A stretch of 33,011 bases of DNA from Actinophytocola sp. (GCF_009379765.1 NZ_WHTD01000090.1:1-33011), one strand, 5' to 3'. Positions 8,413 to 18,434 are shown, numbered from the stretch's first letter. A program made the numbers and translations. Notes: generated from the letters alone by a model not told the origin.

Positions 8413-11043
8413 TCAGCTCCCCGGCATGGCGTCGAGCCGGGCCGTGATCCGCTCGATCTCGGCGGCGGCGACCTCGCGCCGGGCCGTGATCTTGGCGACC
8501 ACCTCGGCAGGCGCCTTGTCGGTGAAGTTGGGGTTGCCCAGCTTGGCGTCGCAGCCGGCCAGCTCCTTCTCCGCCGCGGCGAGGTCCTTGGCGAGGCGCT
8601 TGCGTTCGGCGGCGATGTCGACCGTGCCGGACAGGTCCAGCTCCACCACCACGCTGCCACCGGCCAGCGCGACCTCGAGCGACGCGCTCGCGGTGAACGC
8701 CTCGCCCGGCGCCTCCAGCCGGGCCAGCGCGGCCACGGCCGGCGCGAGCGCGGACAGCCCCGCCGCGTCCACACCGGACAGTCGGGCCGGGACCCGCTGG
8801 CCGGGCTTGACGCCCTGGTCGGACCGGAACCGGCGGATCTCGGTGACGAGCTTCTGCACCCCGTCGACCCGCCGCGCCGCCTCGGTGTCGGCCGCGTGCC
8901 CGGACGCCGCGGGCCACGCCGCGACCACCAGCGACTCCTCTCCGGTGAGCGTGGTCCACAAGCGCTCGCTGACGAACGGGACCAGCGGGTGCAGCAGGCG
9001 CAGCACGACGTCGAACACGTGGCCGAGCACGGCCCGGGTCGAGTCGGCGCGCTCGCCGCCCTCGGCGATCTGCACCTTGGCGAGCTCGAGGTACCAGTCG
9101 CACAGCTCGCCCCAGGTGAAGTGGTAGAGCGCGTCGCACAGCTTGGCGAACTGGTAGTCCTCGTACAGACCGTCCACTTCGGACACGACGGCGTCAGTGA
9201 GGTCGAGGATCCACCGGTCGGCATCGGTGAGCGTGTCGCGCGCCGGCACCTCCCGGGCCGTCGTCGCGCCGTTCATCAGCGCGAACCGGGTGGCGTTCCA
9301 CAGCTTGTTGCCGAAGTTGCGGGAGCCACCCGCCCACTCCTCGGAGATCGCCATGTCGCTGCCCGGGTTGGCACCGCGGGCCAGGGTGAACCGGGTGGCG
9401 TCGGCACCGAAGCGGTCCAGCCAGTCCAGCGGGTCGATGACGTTGCCGCGGGACTTGGACATCTTCTTGCCGGTGGGGTCGCGGACGAGCCCGTGCAGGA
9501 AGACGTGGTCGAACGGCTGCGCGCCGTCCATCGCGTACAGCCCGAACATCATCATCCTGGCCACCCAGAAGAACAGGATGTCGTAGCCGGTGACCAGCAG
9601 GTGGTTCGGGTAGAAGCGCTCGAGGTCCTTGGTCTGCTCCGGCCAGCCGAGGGTCGAGAACGGGAACAGCGCCGAGGAGAACCACGTGTCGAGCACGTCC
9701 GGGTCCTGGTGCCACCCATCGCCCTCGGGCGGCTCCTCGTCCGGGCCGACGCACACGACCTTGTCGTTGGGCCCGTACCAGACCGGGATGCGGTGACCCC
9801 ACCACAGCTGGCGCGAGATGCACCAGTCGTGCATGTTGTCGACCCAGTCGAAGTAGCGCTTGACGAGGTCCTGCGGATAGATCGTGGTCCGGCCGTCGCG
9901 CACCGCGTCACCCGCGGCCTTGGCGAGCGGCTCGACCTTGACGAACCACTGCAGCGACAGCCGCGGCTCGACCACCGTGCCGCAGCGGGTGCAGTGCCCG
10001 ACCGAGTGCACGTACGGCCGCTTCTCCGCGACGATCCGGCCGTGCGCGCGCAGCGCCGCGACCACCGCGGGCCGCGCCTCGAACCGGTCCAGACCTTCGA
10101 ACGGGCCGTGCGCGGTGATCACCGCGCGCTCGTCCATGATCGTGATCGCCGGCAGGTGGTGGCGCCGGCCGATCTCGAAGTCGTTCGGGTCGTGGGCGGG
10201 GGTGACCTTGACCGCGCCGGTGCCGAACTCCGGGTCGACGTGCTCGTCGGCGACGACCGGGATCATCCGCCCGGTGAGTGGCAGCTCGACCTCGGTGCCG
10301 ACGAGGTGCTTGTAGCGCTCGTCGTCCGGGTGCACCGCGACCGCGGTGTCGCCGAGCATCGTCTCCGCGCGGGTGGTGGCCACGACGATCGAGTGGTCGC
10401 GGTCCCCGTAGCGGACGGAGACGAGCTCGCCCTCGTCGTCGGAGTGCTCGACCTCGATGTCCGAGAGCGCCGTGTGGCAGCGCGGGCACCAGTTGATGAT
10501 CCGCTCGGCGCGGTAGATCAGCCCGTCCTCGAACAGCCGCTTGAAGATCGTCTGGACGGCCCGGGACAGGACCTCGTCCATGGTGAACCGCTCGCGGGTC
10601 CAGTCGACCCCGTCGCCCATCCGGCGCATCTGGTTGAGGATCTTGCCGCCGGACTCGGCCTTCCACTGCCACACCCGGTCGACGAACGCCTCCCGGCCCA
10701 GGTCGTGGCGGGACTTCCCCTCGCCGGCGAGCTCGCGCTCGACCACGTTCTGGGTGGCGATGCCGGCGTGGTCCATGCCGGGGAGCCACAGCACCTCGTA
10801 GCCCTGCATCCGGCGGCGCCGGGTGATCGCGTCCATGAGGCTGTGCTCGAGGGCGTGGCCCATGTGGAGCCTGCCGGTGACGTTCGGCGGCGGGATGATG
10901 ATGCAGAACGGCGGCTTGTCGCTCGTCGGGTCGGCGGTGAAGTAGCCGGCGTCCACCCATCGCTGGTACAGCTCCGCCTCTACCGTCGCCGGCTCCCAGG
11001 CCGGCGGTAGGTCGGTGGTCTGCCGCGATGAGGTTCCAGTCAC
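8413..11043 (-). CDS. valS: Valyl-tRNA synthetase
   Basis: An 876-residue class I aminoacyl-tRNA synthetase that charges tRNA-Val. The HIGH motif appears as HMGH at residues 60-63 (PPPNVTGRLHMGHAL), and KMSKS is near residue 526 (GKKMSKSRGN). The CP1 editing domain lies between them, and the C-terminal end carries the coiled coil typical of ValRS (AAERKRLAKDLAAAEKELAG). The start is GTG at 11043, giving VTGTSSRQTTDLPP; the frame is open further upstream but without a ribosome site or family resemblance. It is first in the valS-folC-DUF4233 operon. I looked for a T-box leader and did not see one. Confidence 0.96.
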   Translation of the reverse strand: MTGTSSRQTTDLPPAWEPATVEAELYQRWVDAGYFTADPTSDKPPFCIIIPPPNVTGRLHMGHALEHSLMDAITRRRRMQGYEVLWLPGMDHAGIATQNVVERELAGEGKSRHDLGREAFVDRVWQWKAESGGKILNQMRRMGDGVDWTRERFTMDEVLSRAVQTIFKRLFEDGLIYRAERIINWCPRCHTALSDIEVEHSDDEGELVSVRYGDRDHSIVVATTRAETMLGDTAVAVHPDDERYKHLVGTEVELPLTGRMIPVVADEHVDPEFGTGAVKVTPAHDPNDFEIGRRHHLPAITIMDERAVITAHGPFEGLDRFEARPAVVAALRAHGRIVAEKRPYVHSVGHCTRCGTVVEPRLSLQWFVKVEPLAKAAGDAVRDGRTTIYPQDLVKRYFDWVDNMHDWCISRQLWWGHRIPVWYGPNDKVVCVGPDEEPPEGDGWHQDPDVLDTWFSSALFPFSTLGWPEQTKDLERFYPNHLLVTGYDILFFWVARMMMFGLYAMDGAQPFDHVFLHGLVRDPTGKKMSKSRGNVIDPLDWLDRFGADATRFTLARGANPGSDMAISEEWAGGSRNFGNKLWNATRFALMNGATTAREVPARDTLTDADRWILDLTDAVVSEVDGLYEDYQFAKLCDALYHFTWGELCDWYLELAKVQIAEGGERADSTRAVLGHVFDVVLRLLHPLVPFVSERLWTTLTGEESLVVAAWPAASGHAADTEAARRVDGVQKLVTEIRRFRSDQGVKPGQRVPARLSGVDAAGLSALAPAVAALARLEAPGEAFTASASLEVALAGGSVVVELDLSGTVDIAAERKRLAKDLAAAEKELAGCDAKLGNPNFTDKAPAEVVAKITARREVAAAEIERITARLDAMPGS

Positions 11044-11162
11044 GCTCGAAGAGTCTACGAACCGCGCTGACCGGCATGCATTCGAGTTCCCCGGAGCCGG
11101 ACTTGTTAACACTGCGAACGGCTGAATCGATGTGCTGAGCACCAGATAGTTCATGTTTTGGC

Positions 11163-11180
11163 TGGTTGATGCGTCAACCA
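11163..11180. promoter_or_regulatory. Perfect 7-bp inverted repeat, candidate operator
   Basis: TGGTTGA, four bases, TCAACCA. This perfect dyad sits in the 156-bp intergenic stretch between the divergent valS gene and the frameshifted membrane-protein gene, 20 bases before the latter's GTG. Its place fits a regulator site or a small hairpin in the leader. The rest of this interval shows no gene. Confidence 0.35.
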
Positions 11181-11199
11181 CAGCACACTTGGGGAGCCG

Positions 11200-12182
11200 G
11201 TGAACCCTCGCCAGTCCGCCGCTGACCCGGCGGCCGAGGATGCCGAGTGGGCGGGCCGTGTCCAACGCGCGGCCAGCGCCGACGTGCGGCAACTGCTGCG
11301 CACCGCGCGGCGGCGCCGGCATGCCCGCTGGCTGGCCGGCGGGCTCGTGATCCTCGCGGTCGGCGCGGTGCTGACCCTGCTGATCAGGGCGGGGACGTTC
11401 GACCCTTCTTCGGGGCCGAGCCCGCGGCCGCGCCGCTGACCGGGACGGCCCCGGCGGCCGCGACGGCGACGGCGCCGCTGGTCGACCTGTCCCGACCGTT
11501 CGACTCCACCCCGGCCCAGGACTGGGCCGACGGGGCCGCGGGCATCGCCGCACCGGCGCCGGAGGCGGTCGGCGGGTTCAGCGCCGAGCAGGTCGCGGCG
11601 GCCACCGCGCTCGTGCGGGACGTGCTGGTGGCGAGCCGGCTGGACCGGCGGATGGTGGTCGACCACGACCCGTCGGCGTTCCTGGACAAGCTCGCGCCCG
11701 ACGCGCGCCGGCAGCTTGAGCCGCTGTTCATCGGCGGGCGCGAGCCCGAGGTGCAGTCGCTGGTCAGCCTGGTGTCGGACACCGCGAAGCTGCTGCCGGC
11801 GCAGGCCAAGGTCGACGGCGAGATGAACGTCACCGCGGGGGACGCTGGCGAGCTGGTGGTCCACACCAACTACGTGTTCGTCTACGCGTTCGAGCCGCAG
11901 GGCCCGACGCGGCTGGTGGACGCCATGAACGTGCTGGTCGTGGTGCGCGCGGACGTCGACTACGTGCTCCGGGCGGGCGACCATTGGACGGCGAGCAGCC
12001 AGGGCCTCTGGTACGGCGACGCGACAGGCTACGCGTACTCGATGGGGTGCGAGACGTACCGGAAGGGTTACCTCACGCCGGCGTCGACGGAGCGCGCGGT
12101 GACCGCGAGCCAGTCCCGCGAGCCGGCGACGTACTTCGACCCGGCCAGCCCGCTGCCGGCCACGAGCGGCTGCCCGGCCTGA
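11200..12182 (+). pseudogene. Frameshifted single-pass membrane protein gene
   Basis: A good ribosome site (GGGGAG, 11191-11196) and GTG at 11200 open a frame coding an N-terminal cytoplasmic part and one transmembrane helix (WLAGGLVILAVGAVLTLLI). This frame stops at 11439. The rest of the protein continues in another frame to 12182, with high-quality coding sequence (MVVDHDPSAFLDKLAP, YGDATGYAYSMGCETY). Adding one C to the CCC run at 11403-11405 joins the two parts as GTFDP-FFGAEPAAAP, giving 327 residues with an extracytoplasmic domain of about 260 residues. I do not recognise the family. The break is either a real one-base deletion or a sequencing error. Confidence 0.7.
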
Positions 12183-12269
12183 TCTTGTGACTTTTGGCTC
12201 ACCGGGCATGTCCGGTGCCCGCGGTGCGTTATGTCTCGTGCCCCCCATCGGAGTGACCAGGAGCGTGCG

Positions 12270-12521
12270 ATGACCCAGGCGCCGAACAAGCTGACGATGT
12301 ACTCGACCACATGGTGCGGTTACTGCCGCAGACTGAAGTCGCAGATGGACCGCGAGGGCATCGAGTACGCCGAGGTGGACATCGAGCGCACGCCGGGTGC
12401 GGCCGACTTCGTGATGAGCGTGAACGGCGGCAACCAGACCGTTCCGACCGTCCACTTCCCGAACGGCGCGGCCCTGACCAACCCCACACTGGCCCAGGTC
12501 AAGGACCAGCTCGCGGCCTGA
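12270..12521 (+). CDS. Mycoredoxin
   Basis: An 83-residue glutaredoxin-fold thiol oxidoreductase with the active site CGYC at residues 16-19 (TTWCGYCRRLK) and the cis-proline segment TVPTVHF. CGYC with RLK is typical of actinobacterial mycoredoxin-1, which reduces mycothiol mixed disulfides, rather than of NrdH (usually CVQC). ATG at 12270 has AGGAG (12259-12263) upstream. It converges on the flavoprotein gene, with a hairpin between. The 87 bases upstream contain a small hairpin (CGGGCA...TGCCCG) that may end the preceding gene. Confidence 0.9.
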   Translation: MTQAPNKLTMYSTTWCGYCRRLKSQMDREGIEYAEVDIERTPGAADFVMSVNGGNQTVPTVHFPNGAALTNPTLAQVKDQLAA

Positions 12522-12535
12522 CCTCCCACGGCGCC

Positions 12536-12555
12536 GGCCCCGCTCCGGCGGGGCC
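12536..12555. terminator. Hairpin between convergent mycoredoxin and flavoprotein genes
   Basis: A perfect 8-bp GC stem, GGCCCCGC then TCCG then GCGGGGCC, lies in the 37-bp gap between two convergent stop codons. It lacks a U-tract and is probably a shared terminator. Confidence 0.55.
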
Positions 12556-12558
12556 TCG

Positions 12559-14091
12559 TCAGGTGAGCAGGGCCATCGCGGCGTTGTGGCCGGCTATGCC
12601 GCTCACGCCACCGCCCCTGGTCGCGCCGCTGCCGCACAGGAGCAGGTTGGGCACGTCCGTCGCCACGCCCCAGTCGCCGGTGCCGTCGGTGCGGTACGGC
12701 CACGCCAGGTCGCCGTGGAAGATGTGGCCGCCCGGCATCGCGAGCTCCTCCTCCAGGTCGAGCGGGGTGCGGGCCTCGACGCACGGGCGGCCGTCCACGT
12801 CGGTGGCCACGCAGTCCTCGATCGGGTCCTCGAGGTGGCGGTTCAGGGCCGCGACATAGCGGTCCACCAACGTGTCGCGGAGGCGCGCGTTGTCGGCGGC
12901 GAAGAGCGGGGCCGGCAGGTGCAGCCCGAACAGCGTGAGCGTGTGCAGTCCCGAATCCACAATGGACTCGTCGGTCAGCGTGTGGCAGTACATCTCGCCG
13001 GGCAACGGATCGGGGACCTCGCCCGCGGCACTCGCCCGGTAGGCGTCCTCGAGCTCCACATAGGACTCGTCGAGGTGGAACGTGCCCGCGAACGCCACCC
13101 TCGGATCGACGCCGGAGCGCAGCCGCGGGAGCTTGCGCAACAACACGTTGATCTTGAGCTGGGCCCCGGCAGGTGGCTCGGATGTGCGCCCCCGCAAGCG
13201 ATCCAGCACCGCGGGCGCGACGCCGGCGAGCACATGCCCCGCCGCCACCGTGACCTCCTCGTCGCCCGCCACGTACCGGACCTGCGCCGAGTCCCCGTCC
13301 GCGTCGACGGCGGTCACCTCGGCGCCGGTGACGAGCGTCGCGCCGGCCTCGCGCGCGACGCGCGCCAGCTCGCCGCTGACCGCACCCATGCCGCCGACCG
13401 GCACCCGCCACTCACCGGTGCCGTCGCCGATCAGGTGGTACAGGAAGCATCGGTTGGCCAGCAACGACTCCGACCGCAGCGACGTGTGCGTGCCGATCAA
13501 CGCGTCGGTGGCGACCACGCCACGCACCAGGTCGTCGGCGAACGTCTCCTCGATCGCCTCGCCGATCGGGCGCTCGAACACCTGACGCCACAACGGTTCC
13601 CCGGCGGCCTCGACGACCAGTGAACGCAGCGCGTCGCGCGACGGCAGCGGGGAGAGCATGGTCGGCGCGACGGCCTTCGCCATCGCGGCGAGCTCGCCGT
13701 ACCAGCGCGACCAGCTCGCGAACTCGGCGTCCGATCCGGTGAGCGCGCGGAACGACGCCGCGGTCGCCGGTCCAGGCTCGCGCTCCACCAGCAGCCCGCC
13801 CGGGGCGCCGGACCGCGGCGTCGGCGTGTACGACGACACCGCGCGCGACCGCAACGAGATCCGCAGCCCCAGGTCCGCCACGATCGCGCTGGGTAGCAGG
13901 CTCACCAGATAGGAGTATCGGGACAGTCGGGCGCCGACCCCGGGGAACGGGGGGGCGCTGATGGCCGCACCGCCCACCCGGTCGAGTCGTTCGAGCACCA
14001 GGACCGAGCGGCCGGCGCGGGCCAGGTAGGCGGCGGCGACCAGGCCGTTGTGGCCACCGCCGACCACTACCACGTCATAGCGTTGCGTCAC
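12559..14091 (-). CDS. FAD-dependent oxidoreductase (PYROXD2 / phytoene-desaturase-like)
   Basis: A 510-residue flavoprotein. The N-terminus carries a dinucleotide-binding fold (VVVVGGGHNGLVAAAYLARAG) with the second motif VLERLDRVGG. The C-terminus has NLLLCGSGATRGGGVSGIAGHN, which closes the FAD site in the PYROXD2-like branch of the amine-oxidase/phytoene-desaturase superfamily. The substrate is unknown and there are no carotenoid genes nearby. I chose GTG at 14091 (MTQRYDVVVV), the usual start position for the family; TTG at 14100 is in frame and possible. It seems to be transcribed alone. Confidence 0.85.
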   Translation of the reverse strand: MTQRYDVVVVGGGHNGLVAAAYLARAGRSVLVLERLDRVGGAAISAPPFPGVGARLSRYSYLVSLLPSAIVADLGLRISLRSRAVSSYTPTPRSGAPGGLLVEREPGPATAASFRALTGSDAEFASWSRWYGELAAMAKAVAPTMLSPLPSRDALRSLVVEAAGEPLWRQVFERPIGEAIEETFADDLVRGVVATDALIGTHTSLRSESLLANRCFLYHLIGDGTGEWRVPVGGMGAVSGELARVAREAGATLVTGAEVTAVDADGDSAQVRYVAGDEEVTVAAGHVLAGVAPAVLDRLRGRTSEPPAGAQLKINVLLRKLPRLRSGVDPRVAFAGTFHLDESYVELEDAYRASAAGEVPDPLPGEMYCHTLTDESIVDSGLHTLTLFGLHLPAPLFAADNARLRDTLVDRYVAALNRHLEDPIEDCVATDVDGRPCVEARTPLDLEEELAMPGGHIFHGDLAWPYRTDGTGDWGVATDVPNLLLCGSGATRGGGVSGIAGHNAAMALLT

Positions 14092-14139
14092 CCGGTTCAA
14101 GGTACTAGCGCCCCCCGCGCCCCCGAGCGCGTCGCGGTC

Positions 14140-14379
14140 TCAGCCGGCAAGGGCGAGCAACTCGTCGACCGACCAGTGATCGCTCGCGTGCCGGCCGTAC
14201 TTGGCGGCTCGCTGCACGCCGTCGGGGCCGACGAGGAAGTCCGCGGGCAGTCCGTTGACGCTGTCGCCCTTGACGAAGACCTTTCCGCCGGCGCGTCTGC
14301 CGCGCGCTATGACGGACCAGGCCCTCGGGTCCACGGTGCCCGCACCGGATCCTGACGAGTTGGTCTCGAGGGGTCTCAC
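14140..14379 (-). pseudogene. C-terminal remnant of a peroxiredoxin-like protein
   Basis: It would give 79 residues. The last 45 or so (GLPADFLVGPDGVQRAAKYG, then RHASDHWSVDELLALAG) closely resemble the C-terminal end of AhpC/TSA-type thioredoxin-fold proteins. The preceding DPRAWSVIARGRRAGG fits the same family's middle. The N-terminal half, with the peroxidatic cysteine, is absent, so it cannot be an active peroxiredoxin. A GTG at 14379 with AGGAGGT upstream could still be translated, so a short product may be made. I read it as a truncated gene. Confidence 0.5.
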
Positions 14380-14463
14380 GAGACCTCCTGGCGCCACCTT
14401 CGTCGAGCGGCGTGTAGAACGAGAACCGTATCATCTGAGTTCGAAATCATCTCCGGATGCGGC

Positions 14464-14634
14464 TCATACGGCCACCGCGCGACGAGCCCGGACGGCGCTG
14501 CGCTCCGGCCGGGGCGCGGGCCGCGACTTCTCCTGGCACTCGCGCGAGGCGCGGGCCAGCCGGGACTGCTCGGCGTCGGCGGCCAGGTCGGCGCGGCGGC
14601 TGCTGGCGATGATGTCGGCGCCGAACGAATCCAT
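14464..14634 (-). CDS. Small hypothetical protein
   Basis: A 56-residue basic protein (MDSFGADIIASSRRADLAAD...) with no recognised domain. I prefer ATG at 14634 over ATG at 14646 because GGAG lies 6 bases before it. It follows the ArsR-type regulator by about 70 bases on the same strand and may be co-transcribed with it. The C-terminal third is rich in Arg, Pro and Ala. Function unknown. Confidence 0.5.
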   Translation of the reverse strand: MDSFGADIIASSRRADLAADAEQSRLARASRECQEKSRPAPRPERSAVRARRAVAV

Positions 14635-14702
14635 GACGATCTCCATTTCTGGGCAAGCAGAACCGGGCCGTCGGTCGACGGCCGATATCGGGTCGGATCG
14701 GG

Positions 14703-15275
14703 TCAGTCCCGGGTGGGCGGGATCGAGGTGGAGAGGAAGATGCCCACCGAGCGCGCGCCCTCGGGGCGCAGCTCCGGGTTCTGGCGGCGATCCCTGTACT
14801 TCTCCATCAGGTCACGCACGGCCGAGCGCAGCTCGTCGACCTCGTCGGGAGTCAGGAACTCCTTGGTGTTGTCCACCCCGACGACTCCCCGCCACTCGGG
14901 CGGGTTGAGGTGTGCGGTCAGGCTGCGCTCCTTGATCTGGTTGAGCTCGTAGTCGAGGAAGGCACTCGACGCCGCCCGCGCGGCGATCGCGCCGTCGTCG
15001 TCCATCCCCTCGGTGCTCAGCTGGAAGCCGTCGCGCACGGCGCGCCACGGCTTCTCCCGACCCTGCCCACCCTCGGCCTTCTCGACGTAGTGGTACTTCG
15101 CGAGGAGGTTGAGGTGGTAGGAGCAGTTGGCCACGCTCTCGCCGGTCTCCTGGGCGCACCGGGTCGCCGTCGCGGTTCCCGCGCGCCCCAGGATCTCGAG
15201 CAGCTGCCAGCGCAGCGGGTGCGCCAGCGCGCGGAGCGCCTTCGGGTCGGTGATCTTCGGTGCGGCTTCGGCCAT
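14703..15275 (-). CDS. ArsR-type winged-helix transcriptional regulator
   Basis: A 190-residue regulator. Residues about 10-75 form a winged helix (ALRALAHPLRWQLLEILG, CAQETGESVANCSYHLNLLAKYHYV) of the HTH_20/ArsR type. The rest is mostly helical and acidic or basic. No metal-binding CxC is seen in the recognition region, so it is probably not a metal sensor. ATG at 15275 is chosen because earlier frame codons lie inside the palindromic operator region. It is divergent from fdhD with 87 bp between, so it probably controls itself and perhaps fdhD. Actinobacterial relatives often sit beside an MFS exporter; none is present here. Confidence 0.8.
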   Translation of the reverse strand: MAEAAPKITDPKALRALAHPLRWQLLEILGRAGTATATRCAQETGESVANCSYHLNLLAKYHYVEKAEGGQGREKPWRAVRDGFQLSTEGMDDDGAIAARAASSAFLDYELNQIKERSLTAHLNPPEWRGVVGVDNTKEFLTPDEVDELRSAVRDLMEKYRDRRQNPELRPEGARSVGIFLSTSIPPTRD

Positions 15276-15289
15276 GTTCGAAAGATACC

Positions 15290-15333
15290 TTGCTAAGCAA
15301 CTCTTTAGCAAGAGTTCTTTCTAAAGAGTTCTT
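15290..15333. promoter_or_regulatory. Dense AT-rich operator between ArsR regulator and fdhD
   Basis: This is a striking AT-rich patch in GC-rich DNA. It contains TTGCTAAGCAA (15290-15300, a palindrome), CTTGCTAA paired with TTAGCAAG, the dyad AACTCTT-TAGC-AAGAGTT, and AAGAGTTCTT twice (15310-15319 and 15324-15333), 14 bp apart. Overlapping dyads and direct repeats between divergent genes fit binding of the ArsR-type dimer, repressing its own and possibly the fdhD promoter. Confidence 0.6.
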
Positions 15334-15362
15334 GCGAACGCCCGGACTGTAGGTTGTATGCC

Positions 15363-16199
15363 ATGGGACGGGTGACCGTACGTCGACCGGTTCTGCGGCT
15401 CTCGGAGGACGGCAGCCGCCGACGGCAGGACGCGCTAGCGGCCGAGGAGCCGCTGGAGATCAGGGTCGACGGCAAGGCGCTCGCGGTCACGATGCGCACG
15501 CCCGGCCACGACGTGGAGCTGGCGCACGGCTTCCTGCTCACCGAGGGCGTCATCGGCGCCACCGCGGACGTCAGCACCGCGCGCTACTGCGACAGCGTCG
15601 ACGACCAGGGCCGCAACACCTACAACGTGCTGGACCTGGCGCTCGCGCCGGGCGTCGAGCCGCCGGATGTCGGCGTGGAGCGCAACTTCTACACCACCTC
15701 GTCGTGCGGGGTGTGCGGCAAGGCGGCGCTGGACGCGGTGAAGCTGAAGACCCGGTTCTCCCCCGCGGGCGACGACTGCGCGGTCACGCCGGAGACGCTG
15801 GTGACGTTCCCCGACCTGCTGCGCGAGCGGCAGCGGGTGTTCGAGTCCACCGGCGGTCTGCACGCGGCCGGCATCTTCACCGCGGAGGGCGAGCTGCTGG
15901 TGCGCGAGGACGTCGGCCGGCACAACGCGGTCGACAAGGCCACCGGCTGGGCCCTGCTGGACGGCCGCGTCCCGCTGGGCGGGACCGTGCTGATGGTGTC
16001 CGGCCGCGCGTCGTTCGAGCTCGTCCAGAAGGCCGCGATGGCGGGCATTCCGGTGCTTGCCGCGGTGTCGGCGCCGTCGTCGCTCGCCGTGGAGCTGGCC
16101 GAGGAGCAGGGCATCACGCTCATCGGGTTCCTGCGCGGCACCAGCATGAACGTCTACACCGGCGCCGAACGGATCTCCGGGCGGATCACCGGTTCGTGA
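15363..16199 (+). CDS. fdhD: Formate dehydrogenase accessory sulfurtransferase FdhD
   Basis: A 278-residue cytoplasmic protein that passes sulfur to the molybdenum cofactor of formate dehydrogenase. The sulfur-carrying cysteine pair is C115 and C118 in TTSSCGVCGKA. Other family blocks are HGFLLTEGVI, TGGLHAAGIF, REDVGRHNAVDK and SGRASFELVQKAA. ATG at 15363 is favoured; a TTG nine bases before it is in frame. No formate dehydrogenase structural gene is in this window. Its 3' end overlaps the convergent hydrolase gene by 14 bases. Confidence 0.95.
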   Translation: MGRVTVRRPVLRLSEDGSRRRQDALAAEEPLEIRVDGKALAVTMRTPGHDVELAHGFLLTEGVIGATADVSTARYCDSVDDQGRNTYNVLDLALAPGVEPPDVGVERNFYTTSSCGVCGKAALDAVKLKTRFSPAGDDCAVTPETLVTFPDLLRERQRVFESTGGLHAAGIFTAEGELLVREDVGRHNAVDKATGWALLDGRVPLGGTVLMVSGRASFELVQKAAMAGIPVLAAVSAPSSLAVELAEEQGITLIGFLRGTSMNVYTGAERISGRITGS

Positions 16200-16788
16200 C
16201 CATCCGGGTGTGCTTGTCGTGCACCCAGTCGAGCACCGCGGGCCACGGGCCGTAGCCGGCGTCGGTGTTGAGGTGCGCACCGCCCGGGATCACGTCGAGG
16301 TCGACCTTGAGCTGCGCGGCCATCTCGATCGCCTGCGCGACCGTGCAGGCGTGGTCGTCCTCGCCGACCACGACCTGGGTCCACGAGGCGGCCCTGCGCA
16401 CCCCGGCAGCGTCCAGCGGCGCCGGGGTGAAGCCGTGCACGTCCGGGTGCTCCCAGCCGGGCCCGAGCGGCGAGACGAGCAGGACGCGGTCGAACCGCAG
16501 CGGCCGTTCGGCGTGGTCGTCGGTGAGCCGGGCGGCGTGGTGGAGCCAGAGGGCGGCCCCGGCGGAGTGGGCGAGCACGACGCGCTCGTCGGCGTCCGGG
16601 GCGGCGTGCAGGTGGTGGCGCAGCTCGGCGAGCCAGACCTCGAGGTCGGGCCGGTCGGGGTCGGTGAGCTGCGGGACGTCGACCACCCCGCCGATGTTGG
16701 CGAGCTCGCCGGCGAGCCAGCTCTGCCAGTGCTTCGGCCCGGATCCGGTGTGGCCGTGGAGAAGCAGGACGTAGGGCGGCATCGGCAT
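16186..16788 (-). CDS. RBBP9/YdeN-type alpha/beta hydrolase
   Basis: A 200-residue small serine hydrolase. The likely triad is S75 (VLAHSAGA), D144 or D145 (VGEDDHAC) and H172 (PGGAHLN). The N-terminal strand is YVLLLHGHTGSGPKHWQ. These match the RBBP9/YdeN family of predicted hydrolases, whose substrates are mostly unknown. ATG at 16788 has AAGGA upstream. It lies downstream of clpX but is separated from it by a strong hairpin, so it is probably transcribed separately. The 3' end overlaps fdhD by 14 bases. Confidence 0.85.
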   Translation of the reverse strand: MPMPPYVLLLHGHTGSGPKHWQSWLAGELANIGGVVDVPQLTDPDRPDLEVWLAELRHHLHAAPDADERVVLAHSAGAALWLHHAARLTDDHAERPLRFDRVLLVSPLGPGWEHPDVHGFTPAPLDAAGVRRAASWTQVVVGEDDHACTVAQAIEMAAQLKVDLDVIPGGAHLNTDAGYGPWPAVLDWVHDKHTRMVTNR

Positions 16789-16828
16789 GCCCCATCCTTG
16801 CACCGATGGAGGCGCCCCGTCGCCTGAT

Positions 16829-16869
16829 CGCGCGGCAGCCCGCCGGGGTTTCCGGCGGGCTGCCGCGCG
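16829..16869. terminator. Strong terminator after clpX
   Basis: A perfect 18-bp inverted repeat (16829-16846 and 16852-16869) with a 5-base loop starts 14 bases after the clpX stop. It has no U-tract. It should end the clpX transcript before the hydrolase gene. Confidence 0.8.
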
Positions 16870-16882
16870 TTGCCGAGCGAGG

Positions 16883-18190
<1,308 letters not shown>

Positions 18191-18434
18191 GACCGCTGAC
18201 CTCTGTCCCCTCCGGCGTGCCGGGAGCACACCTGGATTTATGGCTGAACGGGCCTCGACTGCCAGTGTCGCGCACTGCACTCCAGGCCCGGTCGTGTGCC
18301 TGTTGCCTTTGACGGTACCTGCCAACCCCCACTCAGTGGGAGAACCTACCCGCCGAGTTGTCGGATTCGGCCTATCAGGTGCCCCGCACCCGCTGGAGGC
18401 GTGACCGCCCTCCGCACAGGGTCGGGTCGGCGCC

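Noticed and set aside
8287..11010. A 907-codon plus-strand open frame opposite valS and folC.
   Set aside because: Composition-driven shadow: low-complexity Arg/Asp/Val/Gly-rich product, while the minus strand encodes clear ValRS and FolC.
11044..11199. T-box riboswitch in the valS leader.
   Set aside because: I could not find a T-box core or specifier hairpin.
14105..14434. Alternative minus-strand frame starting MIRFSFYTPLDEGG.
   Set aside because: It runs into an Arg-rich out-of-frame shadow of the peroxiredoxin-like tail.
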